Shown: piece by piece, positions 53,188 through 61,154 of the stretch | Numbering within the stretch: the stretch's first letter is position 1 | Layout of the letters: every line of letters starts with the position of its first letter | NCBI GenBank assembly: GCA_964374095.1 | Contig: CAYJXJ010000001.1 | Coordinates: 4,579-68,578, forward strand | Direction of reading: 5' to 3' | From: CAYJXJ01 sp964374095 | GTDB lineage: Bacteria; Elusimicrobiota; Elusimicrobia; UBA1565; UBA9628 | DNA: 64,000 bases | The notes under the pieces: generated by a model | What the model was told of the DNA's origin: nothing | Seen by the model: only the letters and a program-made list of their open reading frames with translations | The model's database searches: none | Translations under genes and position numbers: made by a program

Positions 53188-54011
53188 CGGCCCTGAAAGC
53201 GCGGCGGCCGTCCTTCGATGCGGGCGCGCATGGCCTCGCGCACGTCATGCGTGTCCATGAGTTTGCTGAACAGGCCTCGTTCAAACGCCAGGCCGCCCTC
53301 GAGATCGAGGTCCTGGGAGCGCAGGATCGCCTCCTTGGCCGCGCGCAGGGCGAGCGGGGGCTGACGCGCCAGCTTCCGGGCCAGTTCCAGCGCCTCCGGA
53401 AGGACCCGTTCCGGCGCGACGGACCGATTGATCAAGCCCCAAGAGAGGGCCTCCCGTCCCGTGAAGGGTTCGCCCGCAAGCACCAATTCCATGGCGCGGG
53501 CTTTGCCCACGGCGCGGGCGAGGCGCTGGGTCGCGCCGCTTCCCGGGATGACGCCCGAGGAGACCTGGGGAAGCCGGAACTCGGAGTCCTGGGCCGCGAC
53601 GATGAGGTCGCAGGCCAGGGCGAGCTCGCAGCCTTCGCCAAGGGCGGCCCCGCGCACGGCCGCGATGACGGGCGCGCGCAGGCGGCCGATCGCCGTCAGC
53701 CGCTTCTGGCGGTCGGAGGCCATCATTTCCCCGGAGGTCGGAGCCGTCGATTCGATGCGGGCGGTCTTTCCACCCAGGGCCGCCAGGCAGCGGCCGGGCC
53801 AGGCGCTCTGGGCGAAGAAATCGGCCCCGCCCGCCAGAACCAGGACCCGGACCGCGGGATCGCGCTCTAAGGCCGCGAGCTCATCGTGGAGGGCCTCGGT
53901 GAGGGCCACCCCCAGGCTGTTGGCGCCGGGGGCGTCCCGCATCTGGACCAGCGCCACGGCGCCGCGGCGGGAGGTGCGGATAAGCCGTCGGCGTCCCCAA
54001 GCCATGCCCAC
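53184..54011 (-). CDS. Enoyl-CoA hydratase/isomerase (crotonase) family protein
   Basis: 275 residues of the crotonase fold with oxyanion-hole and active-site segments: AVRGAALGEGCELALACDLI, then FRLPQVSSGVIPGSGATQRL, then AMELVLAGEPFTG. In classical enoyl-CoA hydratase two Glu residues act; the second (AMELVL) is present, but the first position reads LPQV instead of LPEV, so hydration may be reduced or another crotonase reaction is performed. The FFAQSAWPGRCLAALGG loop is also atypical. It is isolated from the acyl-CoA genes of region 1. Start not well defined. Confidence 0.78.
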   Translation of the reverse strand: MGMAWGRRRLIRTSRRGAVALVQMRDAPGANSLGVALTEALHDELAALERDPAVRVLVLAGGADFFAQSAWPGRCLAALGGKTARIESTAPTSGEMMASDRQKRLTAIGRLRAPVIAAVRGAALGEGCELALACDLIVAAQDSEFRLPQVSSGVIPGSGATQRLARAVGKARAMELVLAGEPFTGREALSWGLINRSVAPERVLPEALELARKLARQPPLALRAAKEAILRSQDLDLEGGLAFERGLFSKLMDTHDVREAMRARIEGRPPRFQGR

Positions 54012-54048
54012 GAAACTGGTTCAGCCAACCCATGCCCGGGTCAGAGGT

Positions 54049-54077
54049 TGATTTCGAACCCGCATTGTTTTTATAAT
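54049..54077 (+). promoter_or_regulatory. Near-consensus sigma-70 promoter pointing into the assembly gap
   Basis: TTGATT at 54049-54054 and TATAAT at 54072-54077 with a 17-base spacer, on the plus strand, in an AT-rich island. No plus-strand gene is visible before the Ns, and the gene beyond is on the minus strand. It may serve an unseen short gene or RNA lost in the gap. Confidence 0.45.
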
Positions 54078-54090
54078 TAATTGAGATTTT

Positions 54091-54100
54091 NNNNNNNNNN
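54091..54100. other. Assembly gap (10 N), intergenic
   Basis: Unlike the gap at 12224 there is no matching sequence on the two sides, so the true distance is unknown. A strong hairpin begins immediately after it. Confidence 0.8.
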
Positions 54101-54125
54101 GTCGGCGACGCGAAGCGTCGCCGAC
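54101..54125. repeat. Hairpin with perfect 11-bp stem and GAA loop
   Basis: GTCGGCGACGC (54101-54111) pairs exactly with GCGTCGCCGAC (54115-54125). It has no T-run on either side. It could be a repeated palindrome that stopped assembly, or a terminator stem for the AT-rich promoter before the gap. Confidence 0.75.
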
Positions 54126-54201
54126 ATTCGTGTGAGCGCCTCGTCTGCCGTCGGAGTCTCGATGTTTGCGCACCGGTTGTTTTATTATAGGAATTTCGTT
54201 G

Positions 54202-55308
54202 TTACCAAAAAGCATGGTGAACCTCCGCGGTTCTGCCGTCGGCTCCGGTGAGCATGAGGGTCAAAAATACCGGAGGGGCTCCGCCGTCGTGGGGGCGCGA
54301 CAGGAGGCGGCTCCCGGCGCAGGAGATGGGAAGGCGCAGAAGGGCCCGGGTGCGCGACTCTGGGAGAAGGGGAGGATCCGGGTCGATCTCGCAAACTGCG
54401 CCCGGTACAGCCAGCACGGCCACCAACTCGGCTTCGACCACCGCGAACTCGGGTGTTCGCCACTCGACTTTCAGCGTCCGTCCCAGGCGCGCGTCCTTCA
54501 AGGAATGCCCCGTCGGTTGTAGCAGGACCGCCGGCGCCTGCGGCCACGGGGCGAGCGTCTCCGCGTAGACGGCAGACGGGCCGGAACTCGGCTCGACCTC
54601 GAAGTCGATTTCGGTCCCGGCGGGGGGCGGCTCCTCTCCGGGGCCAGCCTCCCAGGAAAAATGCTCCGTGCGCACCTCCCGGAGCGAGTCGGGCGCGGGC
54701 TTGAGGAAGACTTCCAGGATGACCTCGGTCCGGCGCCGCAGGGTTTCCTCGCGGCCCCACCAGCGCGCGCGGACCGCGCGCACCGTCCCCGGGGGGGCGC
54801 TGACCATGAGCCTGAGGTCCCGGGTCGTGGTGCTGGACACCGAGCCTCCCCACCGGCGCGACACCATGGCCGCGTCGACCGAGGCTCGGGCGATCCGCCG
54901 GTTTCCGTAGAAGCGCCAGCGGCCGTCTTCTCCCCGACGCACCAGGCGCAGGGAGCAGAGGGTGCGTCGGTCGTCTTCGACGCGTCGCTGGAGCCGTTGG
55001 CGCGCGCTTCCCAAGACAAGCGTACCCGATAGGCGCGCGGTGTCCCCGTGGGAGTCTCGGACGGGCTCGCCCCGCCAGGCCACGCTCGCTGGACCCCAGC
55101 CGCGCAGCAGGGTCGCGCACTCAGCCGCGCCGACCGCGCGCCCGAAGCCGTCCTTGAGGTAGTCGGCGTCGAAGAGGTCTTCGATTTCAGCGGCGGTCAG
55201 CCGCTTTCCCCGCTCGGTGACCCGCTGCGCCAGCCTTTCGACGGCTTCCCGTGGGTCCGCGTCGGCCGCGGCGGCGACGAGGGCGGCCGCGACGGCCAGA
55301 TGGATCAC
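54202..55308 (-). CDS. Exported protein of unknown function, partner of the TonB receptor gene
   Basis: 368 residues from the GTG at 55308, which overlaps the receptor stop codon (GTGA). Residues 1-16 are an export segment (MIHLAVAAALVAAAAD). The next part (EAVERLAQRVTERGKRLTAA, EIEDLFDADYLKDGF) is helical; then mainly beta (LSGTLVLGSARQRLQRRV, GRWRFYGNRRIARASVD), resembling small NTF2-like or lipoprotein modules but not assignable. Three Cys only. A longer upstream reading into the receptor gene was discarded. It may be the periplasmic or outer-membrane partner of the receptor. Confidence 0.6.
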   Translation of the reverse strand: MIHLAVAAALVAAAADADPREAVERLAQRVTERGKRLTAAEIEDLFDADYLKDGFGRAVGAAECATLLRGWGPASVAWRGEPVRDSHGDTARLSGTLVLGSARQRLQRRVEDDRRTLCSLRLVRRGEDGRWRFYGNRRIARASVDAAMVSRRWGGSVSSTTTRDLRLMVSAPPGTVRAVRARWWGREETLRRRTEVILEVFLKPAPDSLREVRTEHFSWEAGPGEEPPPAGTEIDFEVEPSSGPSAVYAETLAPWPQAPAVLLQPTGHSLKDARLGRTLKVEWRTPEFAVVEAELVAVLAVPGAVCEIDPDPPLLPESRTRALLRLPISCAGSRLLSRPHDGGAPPVFLTLMLTGADGRTAEVHHAFW

Positions 55309-57413
55309 AGCCGTACGCTCCAGGTGAGCACGAAGTTCGTTCCGGGCTCGTTGACGCCGGAAGCGTGGACGCGGTAGTCCTGGTTGACCGCGTTCTCCAC
55401 GGCGGCGCTGACCGTAAGCCGGGTCCCCAACTCGGCTCCGCCGCGAAGCGACCAGACGGCATAGCCGGGGGTGCCGCCGGGCGGTATGCGCTGCGTATCG
55501 CGGACGTCGCTGGAGGAGAGTTTCCGGGCCTTTCCCGCCAGACGGACCGCGGTCTCGAACCAGCGCCGGCGGTCGGGCCGCTCCCACCGGAGGTTGAACT
55601 GGCCGGTCGGGGGCATGAGTTTTGGGAGAGGCTCCCGGGAAACGGCGGGGACGGAAGTCGGGTAGGCGTCGGCTTCTCCGTAAATCCAGCCCAGCCATGC
55701 CCCGGCGCTCCACCCCGGGGCGAAGGGCAGGGCCCAGCGGCCCTTCAATTCCGCTCCATGGACGTAGCCGCGGCCCGCGTTGCGCTTGGTGACCTCGTTC
55801 AAGGCCGCGACGACGTTGCCGGTCGGCGCGCGGACGATGAGATCGCTGATCGCGGTGTGGAAGTAAGACGCTTCGGCCGTCCATCCTTCGCCCCGCGCCT
55901 TCGCGCCGGCCTCGGCGGTGAGGAAATTCTCCGGCCGGAGGTCGGGCGAGGGAGTCTCGATCTCGCCGGCCTCGGCGGTGTCGAAGCGGGTCAAGTCGGA
56001 AAGATTGGGGGTCCGGAAACCCTGCGACAGGCCCGCGTGGAGATTGAGCCGCTCGGGGACGGCGCGACAGAGCAGTCGGACGTTGCCCACGGCCGACTCC
56101 CATTTATTCGAGAATGAGGTCCGCGTCCCCGTGGCCGGATCCTTCACCTTGGCCGCCCCGCTCTGGGCATGGCTCAGGCGCCCCCCGGTGAGGAGCTCCA
56201 GGCGGCGGTCGGCGAAGTCCAAGGAATTCTGGGCGAAGACCCCCAGGAGGTGGTAGAGCGCGTTATCGGCGATGGGGCCCTGGATGTCGTCGCCGATGAA
56301 GGTTCCGTCATGCTTGTAGTTCTCCCGGAAGGAGTTCGCCTGGTCGCGCCAATAGTCGGCTCCATAGCTCCAGACTCCGGCCGGGCTGGGACTGCGGGCC
56401 TGCGCCCATGCCCCCAGCGTGCCGATGGCGAAGCCTTGCGTCTCTTGTACGCCGGAGGCGCGGATGCGCCACTGCTCCTCCGACTGGCTCTGCCAGGAGA
56501 CCCCGGCCTCCAGCGTGGAGAGGGTCGCGCCCAGCTCGCGCCCCTCGTACTTGAGGTAAACGAGTTCCCGGCCCTGGTCGAGGGAGCGGCGTCGATCCGT
56601 GCCCGGGACCGTCCCCAACCAGCGCAGGCCCGAGGTCGTCGCGTGGGTCCGCCAGGCGCCGTATTGTCCCACGCGCTGGTATAGGGCGGTGAGCTTCGCG
56701 CCGGGAACCGGCGTCCAGCGCAGCTTGAAGTCTCCGTCGAGCTCCCGGTAGCCGGTGTGGGGTTGGAGCCCGACGTCGCGGCCGCCGACGGTCTCCCCGA
56801 AGTCTTTAGCCGAGACTCCCGCCGTCGCGCCCAAGGACGGCGAGGCCGCGCCGTACTCCAGACGTCCGACGTTGGACGATTCCGCGCTCGCGAATCGGTG
56901 GAGCAGGCGCCCCTCCCGCCGGAGTCCTTGGGCCGGCGCGGGCGGGGGATCGCGGGTCAAGGCTTGGACGACGCCTCCTACCGCGTCGGAGCCGTAAAGG
57001 ACCGAGCCCGCGCCCCCGCGCAGAAGTTCGACGCGCTCCAACGACAGGGGATCCACGGTATTGAAATACTGGTTGGGTCCCGACCGGAAGGCCGAGTTGT
57101 TGAGGCGGACGCCGTCGATGAGCAGGAGGGTGTGATAGCCGGTGAACCCCCGGATGAAAGGCGAGCCCTGGCCGGTTCCGGATTTCTGCCCCATCGTGCC
57201 CGGAGAGTCGTCGAGCACGGCCGGGCTGGTCCGGGCGGAGCGCCGGACCCGGATGTCCGTGGCGTCGAAAGAGTCGACGCTGTAGGGCAGGTCGAAGGCC
57301 CCGCGGGAGTCGCGCGTGGCGGTGATGAGAATGACATCGAGAGAGGCGGGTACCGGGACGTTCTGAGCCTGCGAAAGCATGGTCGCCGCGAAGCAGACGA
57401 AAACTCCGATCAT
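55305..57413 (-). CDS. TonB-dependent outer-membrane receptor
   Basis: 702 residues from ATG 57413, with signal peptide MIGVFVCFAATMLSQAQ. A TonB-box-like DVILITATRDS, then the plug: VDSFDATDIRVRR, PFIRGFTGYHTLLLIDGVRL, VELLRGGAGSVLYGSDAVGG. The beta-barrel follows and ends with the typical final strand FVLTWSVRL. The plug and length fit receptors for siderophores, cobalamin or heme; the ligand cannot be named. Upstream (57414-57504) is a short divergent promoter region shared with a Cys-rich gene. With the PepSY-type protein and CbiX-fold proteins nearby, a metal-chelate or tetrapyrrole ligand is the best guess. TonB, ExbB and ExbD are not in the window. Confidence 0.9.
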   Translation of the reverse strand: MIGVFVCFAATMLSQAQNVPVPASLDVILITATRDSRGAFDLPYSVDSFDATDIRVRRSARTSPAVLDDSPGTMGQKSGTGQGSPFIRGFTGYHTLLLIDGVRLNNSAFRSGPNQYFNTVDPLSLERVELLRGGAGSVLYGSDAVGGVVQALTRDPPPAPAQGLRREGRLLHRFASAESSNVGRLEYGAASPSLGATAGVSAKDFGETVGGRDVGLQPHTGYRELDGDFKLRWTPVPGAKLTALYQRVGQYGAWRTHATTSGLRWLGTVPGTDRRRSLDQGRELVYLKYEGRELGATLSTLEAGVSWQSQSEEQWRIRASGVQETQGFAIGTLGAWAQARSPSPAGVWSYGADYWRDQANSFRENYKHDGTFIGDDIQGPIADNALYHLLGVFAQNSLDFADRRLELLTGGRLSHAQSGAAKVKDPATGTRTSFSNKWESAVGNVRLLCRAVPERLNLHAGLSQGFRTPNLSDLTRFDTAEAGEIETPSPDLRPENFLTAEAGAKARGEGWTAEASYFHTAISDLIVRAPTGNVVAALNEVTKRNAGRGYVHGAELKGRWALPFAPGWSAGAWLGWIYGEADAYPTSVPAVSREPLPKLMPPTGQFNLRWERPDRRRWFETAVRLAGKARKLSSSDVRDTQRIPPGGTPGYAVWSLRGGAELGTRLTVSAAVENAVNQDYRVHASGVNEPGTNFVLTWSVRL

Positions 57414-57452
57414 CGGTTGGAGTATATTGCATTTGCGCGTATCCGCGCCGCC

Positions 57453-57482
57453 TTGAAGTCTCCGTCGAGGGTCTGTTATACT
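57453..57482 (+). promoter_or_regulatory. Sigma-70-type promoter for CRP member 4
   Basis: TTGAAG at 57453-57458 and TATACT at 57477-57482, spaced 18 bases, with TCTGTTATACT around the -10. On the opposite strand a TATACT -10 (57421-57426, complement) lies just before the receptor start but without a recognisable -35. Confidence 0.6.
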
Positions 57483-57504
57483 GTCACCGGACCAGGGGGA
57501 CTCT

Positions 57505-58821
57505 TTGCCATATCGGCGTGTGACGGCGTTGGCTCTGCTGCTGGGAGTAGCGAGCACGGGCCTGTCGCAGGAATTCCTCCAGGGAGAAGGGGTCGGTTCC
57601 CGCGACCTCGACACCCAGGAGAAAGAGGTCGAGGAGTTGACGAAGTCGGTGTCGCGTTGCGTCGACCTCCAGGAGCGGCTTATCCAGGAGAGCCGGGCCC
57701 AATGGCAGGCACTGTCGGTTGCGGTTTTGAGTTCGACCGCCCCGCCCGCCGAGTCCGTCTCGACCTCGGATTCGGCAGGGCGGGAGGAGAAGGCACGCTG
57801 TCGCAAAGACTTCTCCATGCGCGGGGTCATCGCCCAGCCTGACTGGCTGGCCCGTTTGGAAGTCGAGCGGGCCAAACCCGCCGCGGTCATGCACGTTGCC
57901 TGCCGGGCGGCCGCCGCTAAGGATATTGGCCTGTGCTCGGAGTTGGAGACGGGGCCATCGTCGGTAGGCCCGTCGTATGAAGGGCGTTCCTCGGGGGATG
58001 TCTGCCGCAGCGCCGCTGCCTCGGCCTTGCTGGCGCGGTCCGTGTTGGAGAAGGCGCACGACGCGCCGCAACGGTGCCGCGGCCTGCTGGGTGCATGGCT
58101 CGGAGCCCCGCCGTCCCCGCGCGTCGACCGCGCCTGCGCCGAGATACTCGCCGGACGCGCGGCGCCGGCGGCTACCTGCCGGTCGCTCTTTCACATGGCC
58201 CGCGTGAACGCGAACTCCCGGCGCCAACAGCATTGCCTGGCCCTGCTGGACGCCGTCCATGGCCGCGTCCCGGCCTGCCCGCCGCTGGGCAACTTTCCGA
58301 CCTTGGAGGCGACGGTGGAGTCTCAAGTTTGCGCCCAGTTGGCTTCCTTCGCGGCGGCGCGAGGCTCGCAAAAGTCCGGCTGCGGCGCTGGATGGTTGTG
58401 CGCCGCGCTCATGCGGGAAGATGAAGGGGTGTGCTCCTCCTTGGCCAAGCCCATCGAGAACCAGAAGTGCGCCGAGGCCGGCGAGGCGGCGCGCATCATC
58501 GTCCAGGCGCGGGCGCTCCTCCGGCAGGCCGAACGGGTCCGCAAGGCCACGCGCCGGGCGGAAGACCGCCTCTCCGAACGGGAAGTCCGCAAATCGTCCT
58601 TCCTTCTCTCCCAACACGAGCGAGTTTACAAACTGCATCTCATGTGCTCCAAGATCATGGGCGACTTGGACGCCAGCATCGGCCGTCTATTGGCCGTGGT
58701 CCACTCCCTGGACCCCGCGCTTAAGGGCCGCGGCGCCCGAGTGGCTCGGGTGGCCGCCTTGTCGCGAGGCTTCCGCGAGCAATCCCAGAGGATGTCGGCC
58801 CTCAAATTGGACCTAAAATGA
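57505..58821 (+). CDS. Exported Cys-rich protein, family CRP (member 4)
   Basis: 438 residues. The TTG at 57505 is chosen because AGGGGGA lies just upstream and the resulting N-terminus MPYRRVTALALLLGVASTGL is a good signal peptide. The chain has about 17 cysteines and the family signature CGAGWLCAALMREDEGVCSS near residue 295. The last 130 residues form a long charged helix with heptad spacing (RQAERVRKATRRAEDRLSER), likely a coiled coil. It is the only member outside the 35-41 kb block and stands between the TonB receptor and the HXS locus. Confidence 0.65.
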   Translation: MPYRRVTALALLLGVASTGLSQEFLQGEGVGSRDLDTQEKEVEELTKSVSRCVDLQERLIQESRAQWQALSVAVLSSTAPPAESVSTSDSAGREEKARCRKDFSMRGVIAQPDWLARLEVERAKPAAVMHVACRAAAAKDIGLCSELETGPSSVGPSYEGRSSGDVCRSAAASALLARSVLEKAHDAPQRCRGLLGAWLGAPPSPRVDRACAEILAGRAAPAATCRSLFHMARVNANSRRQQHCLALLDAVHGRVPACPPLGNFPTLEATVESQVCAQLASFAAARGSQKSGCGAGWLCAALMREDEGVCSSLAKPIENQKCAEAGEAARIIVQARALLRQAERVRKATRRAEDRLSEREVRKSSFLLSQHERVYKLHLMCSKIMGDLDASIGRLLAVVHSLDPALKGRGARVARVAALSRGFREQSQRMSALKLDLK

Positions 58822-58924
58822 CCTGCGCTTCCAACAGTGGAGGCGTCGGAACACTCCGGATTGTCGGAATCTAGCCCCTTGAGCTCGTAGGGCGCAGCCT
58901 CGCGAATCTCCCCGGGCGCCCTTG

Positions 58925-58942
58925 ACTCCGCCCGGGCGGAGT
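58925..58942. repeat. 18-bp perfect palindrome upstream of the HXS locus
   Basis: ACTCCGCCC followed directly by GGGCGGAGT, about 65 bases before the -35 of the HXS promoter. It may be an operator or a terminator stem for the Cys-rich gene. The rest of the 258-base spacer shows nothing else I can call. Confidence 0.55.
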
Positions 58943-59005
58943 TCTGCATGCCTGGCACCGAGGGCCGGCAGTGAACCCGCACCGGCAGGATGGAGAATCG
59001 AAACA

Positions 59006-59034
59006 TTGACTTGGCCTGTTCAACCTGTTACACT
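59006..59034 (+). promoter_or_regulatory. Sigma-70-type promoter of the HXS locus
   Basis: TTGACT at 59006-59011 and TACACT at 59029-59034, spaced 17 bases, with CCTGTTACACT around the -10. A short inverted sequence (ACGCGCGTACGCGCGT) lies in the leader at about 59045-59060. Confidence 0.65.
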
Positions 59035-59079
59035 ATGTTTATATACGCGCGTACGCGCGTTCTTAATAAATTCCATCGC

Positions 59080-59616
59080 ATGGCAATGAAGAAATCCTCT
59101 TGCGTGAAGAGTTTTACCCCGGCAGGGACGCTGAGCTTCGAATTGGACACCAAGGAGGCCGGGTACGAGCCCATCCTGGGGGCAGCCTACCTCCTGACCG
59201 ACCGCGCCTTCGCCGCGCTGGAAGGGGATCGAGCCGGGAAAATGCGGGTCATCTTGCGCCCCAAAGGCGATCGCGGCCCGCAGGCGCTCAAGGCCTTGTC
59301 GGAAGATTTTCTCCGGGAACTCGAGACCCAGCGCGTGCGCTGGCGGATCGCGCGCAACAACCTGCCGATCCGGGAGTTCGTCGCCGAGCAGGCCGTGCTG
59401 CTGGCTAATGGGCGGCTGCCGGCGCCGGCCGCTCACGCGCCCGGAACTCCGGCCGCCGAGGACCTGACCCAGGAGCAGCGCCAGGAGATCGAGAAGCTCA
59501 TCGCCGAGGTGGAAGAAGAGATCAAGGCCATCAACGAGAAGAAGGCGGTCCCGGACCCCAAGGGGATCAAGGCTTCCTGGGAGGAGCGCCACAGCCCCGG
59601 GAAGGGCGCTTCATGA
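59080..59616 (+). CDS. hxsD: HxsD family protein, type A
   Basis: 178 residues from ATG 59080 (MAMKKSSC); an in-frame ATG at 59035 lies inside the promoter region and is less likely. HxsD features: LGAAYLLTDRAFAALEGDRA, MRVILRPKGDRG, LSEDFLRELETQRVRWRIAR and FVAEQAVLLANG. The C-terminal 60 residues are a charged helix (QEQRQEIEKLIAEVEEEIKA), longer than in typical HxsD. HxsD is the small conserved component of His-Xaa-Ser loci, encoded next to HxsB; it is likely an accessory or recognition protein. ATGA-linked to HxsB. Confidence 0.72.
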   Translation: MAMKKSSCVKSFTPAGTLSFELDTKEAGYEPILGAAYLLTDRAFAALEGDRAGKMRVILRPKGDRGPQALKALSEDFLRELETQRVRWRIARNNLPIREFVAEQAVLLANGRLPAPAAHAPGTPAAEDLTQEQRQEIEKLIAEVEEEIKAINEKKAVPDPKGIKASWEERHSPGKGAS

Positions 59617-61154
59617 GCCGCCTCACCGCGCTGGAGGCCGGCCTCAAGTCCTCGCCCGACGGACTGGCCCCGGTCAACTTCCGGGCGATGGGCGGTTGGC
59701 ATCTCATCACCAACGAGTGGGGCCGCTATCTCGATCTCGAGCCGGGGGATTTCCGTCGTCTGATGGCCGGGGAGATCGCCCCCGGTCATCCCCTGCGGGA
59801 GCGGCTTGAGGCGGGGGGCTTTCTGCGCTCCCGGCTGGACTTCCCGGATCTCGCGCGGGCCTACGTGAAGAGGAACTCCTTCCGGTATTTCCCCGGCCCG
59901 AGCCTGCACATGGTCGTCGTGACCCTGCGCTGCAACCAGAAGTGCCACTACTGCCATTCGAGCGTGGTCGATCCCTCCCGGACCGACACCGACATGGACG
60001 TGGAGACGGCCCGCCGCGTGGTTGATTTCATCTTCGCCACGCCCAACCCCACCCTTTGCATCGAGTTCCAGGGCGGCGAGCCCCTGCTCAACTGGCCGGT
60101 CGTCAAATTCATCACCCGCTACGCCCAAGCCAAGGCCCGGGCGACGAACCGGCGCCTGATCGTGGCGCTGGTCTGCAATTTCACCCTCATGACGGAGGAG
60201 CGCCTGCAGTTTCTCCTCGACCATCACGTCTCCATCTGCACGTCGCTCGACGGCCCGCCCGAGGTGCATGACCAAAACCGCCCATTCCTGGGTGGGGGTC
60301 AGGCCCAGGGCAAAGTGGTCGCTTGGCTGGAAAATCTGACCCAGCGCTGCCGCGAGCGAACCGACCGCAAGTACTATCTCCCCGGCGCGCTGATGACGAC
60401 CACCCGCTTCTCCCTGCCGCATGGCCGGGCGATCGTCGATTTATACGATCGTCTGGGCCTCGAGCAAATATTCCTGCGGCCGCTCTCCCCCATCGGTTAC
60501 GCCAAGCGGGTCTGGGGCGAGATCGGCTACGGCCCCGAGGAGTTCGTGGCGTTCTACGAGGGCGCCCTCGATTACATTTTGGAACTCAACAAGACCGGCA
60601 AGTCCAAGATCATGGAGCGCATGGCCCTGATCCTCCTCACCAAGATCCTCAAGGGGGTCGACCCCGGTTTCATGGACCTGCGCTCGCCGGCGGGGGCCGT
60701 CCTCGGCTGCATGGCCTACAACTACAACGGGGAGATCTTCGTCAGCGACGAGGGCCGCATGGTCGACCACCAAGGAGATCCGATCTTTCGCGTGGGCGAC
60801 GTGCGGGCCAACTCCTGGCAGGAGGTGCTGGATCATCCCACGACAAGGGCCTGCGTCTCCGCCTCCATCCTGGACAACCAGCCCATGTGCTCCCAGTGCG
60901 CCTACAAGCCCTATTGCGGCGTCGAGCCGGTGTTCCACTACGAGATGCAGCGCAGCGTCTTCGGCCAGATGCCGTCGAGCCCCTGGTGCGTTTCGCACAT
61001 GGGCATTTTCGACGTCCTCTTTCAGCGCCTGCGCCGTCCCGAGGATCGGGCGGTCTTCGAGGCGTGGATGGAGCGGGATCAGTGCCGGTGGGAGGAGAAC
61101 GGACCGCTCCCGCCGGGTGAGGAGCGGGAAATGCCGGTTTCGGGGGTGGCGTGA
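59613..61154 (+). CDS. hxsB: His-Xaa-Ser system radical SAM maturase HxsB (copy 1)
   Basis: 513 residues. An N-terminal domain of about 95 residues (MGGWHLITNEWGRYLDL) precedes the radical SAM barrel with C107, C111 and C114 in CNQKCHYCHSSVVDPSRTD, a motif typical of HxsB, and FQGGEPLLNWPVVKF. The SPASM-like end has GCMAYNYNGEIFVSDEGR and QPMCSQCAYKPYCGVEP followed by PWCVSHM, the ligands of auxiliary Fe-S clusters. Acts in the cytoplasm on the HxsA-type peptide; the modification itself is not established. This copy is the closest relative of the pseudoenzyme at 24356. Confidence 0.88.
   Translation: MSRLTALEAGLKSSPDGLAPVNFRAMGGWHLITNEWGRYLDLEPGDFRRLMAGEIAPGHPLRERLEAGGFLRSRLDFPDLARAYVKRNSFRYFPGPSLHMVVVTLRCNQKCHYCHSSVVDPSRTDTDMDVETARRVVDFIFATPNPTLCIEFQGGEPLLNWPVVKFITRYAQAKARATNRRLIVALVCNFTLMTEERLQFLLDHHVSICTSLDGPPEVHDQNRPFLGGGQAQGKVVAWLENLTQRCRERTDRKYYLPGALMTTTRFSLPHGRAIVDLYDRLGLEQIFLRPLSPIGYAKRVWGEIGYGPEEFVAFYEGALDYILELNKTGKSKIMERMALILLTKILKGVDPGFMDLRSPAGAVLGCMAYNYNGEIFVSDEGRMVDHQGDPIFRVGDVRANSWQEVLDHPTTRACVSASILDNQPMCSQCAYKPYCGVEPVFHYEMQRSVFGQMPSSPWCVSHMGIFDVLFQRLRRPEDRAVFEAWMERDQCRWEENGPLPPGEEREMPVSGVA

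Noticed and set aside
54202..56103. A 633-residue protein extending into the TonB receptor gene
   Set aside because: The extension overlaps the receptor barrel in another frame; the GTG at 55308, overlapping the receptor stop, gives a signal peptide and a normal coupled start.
57421..57426. Complete promoter for the TonB receptor on the minus strand
   Set aside because: A TATACT box is there but only eight bases from the ATG and without a -35, so only the plus-strand promoter was listed.
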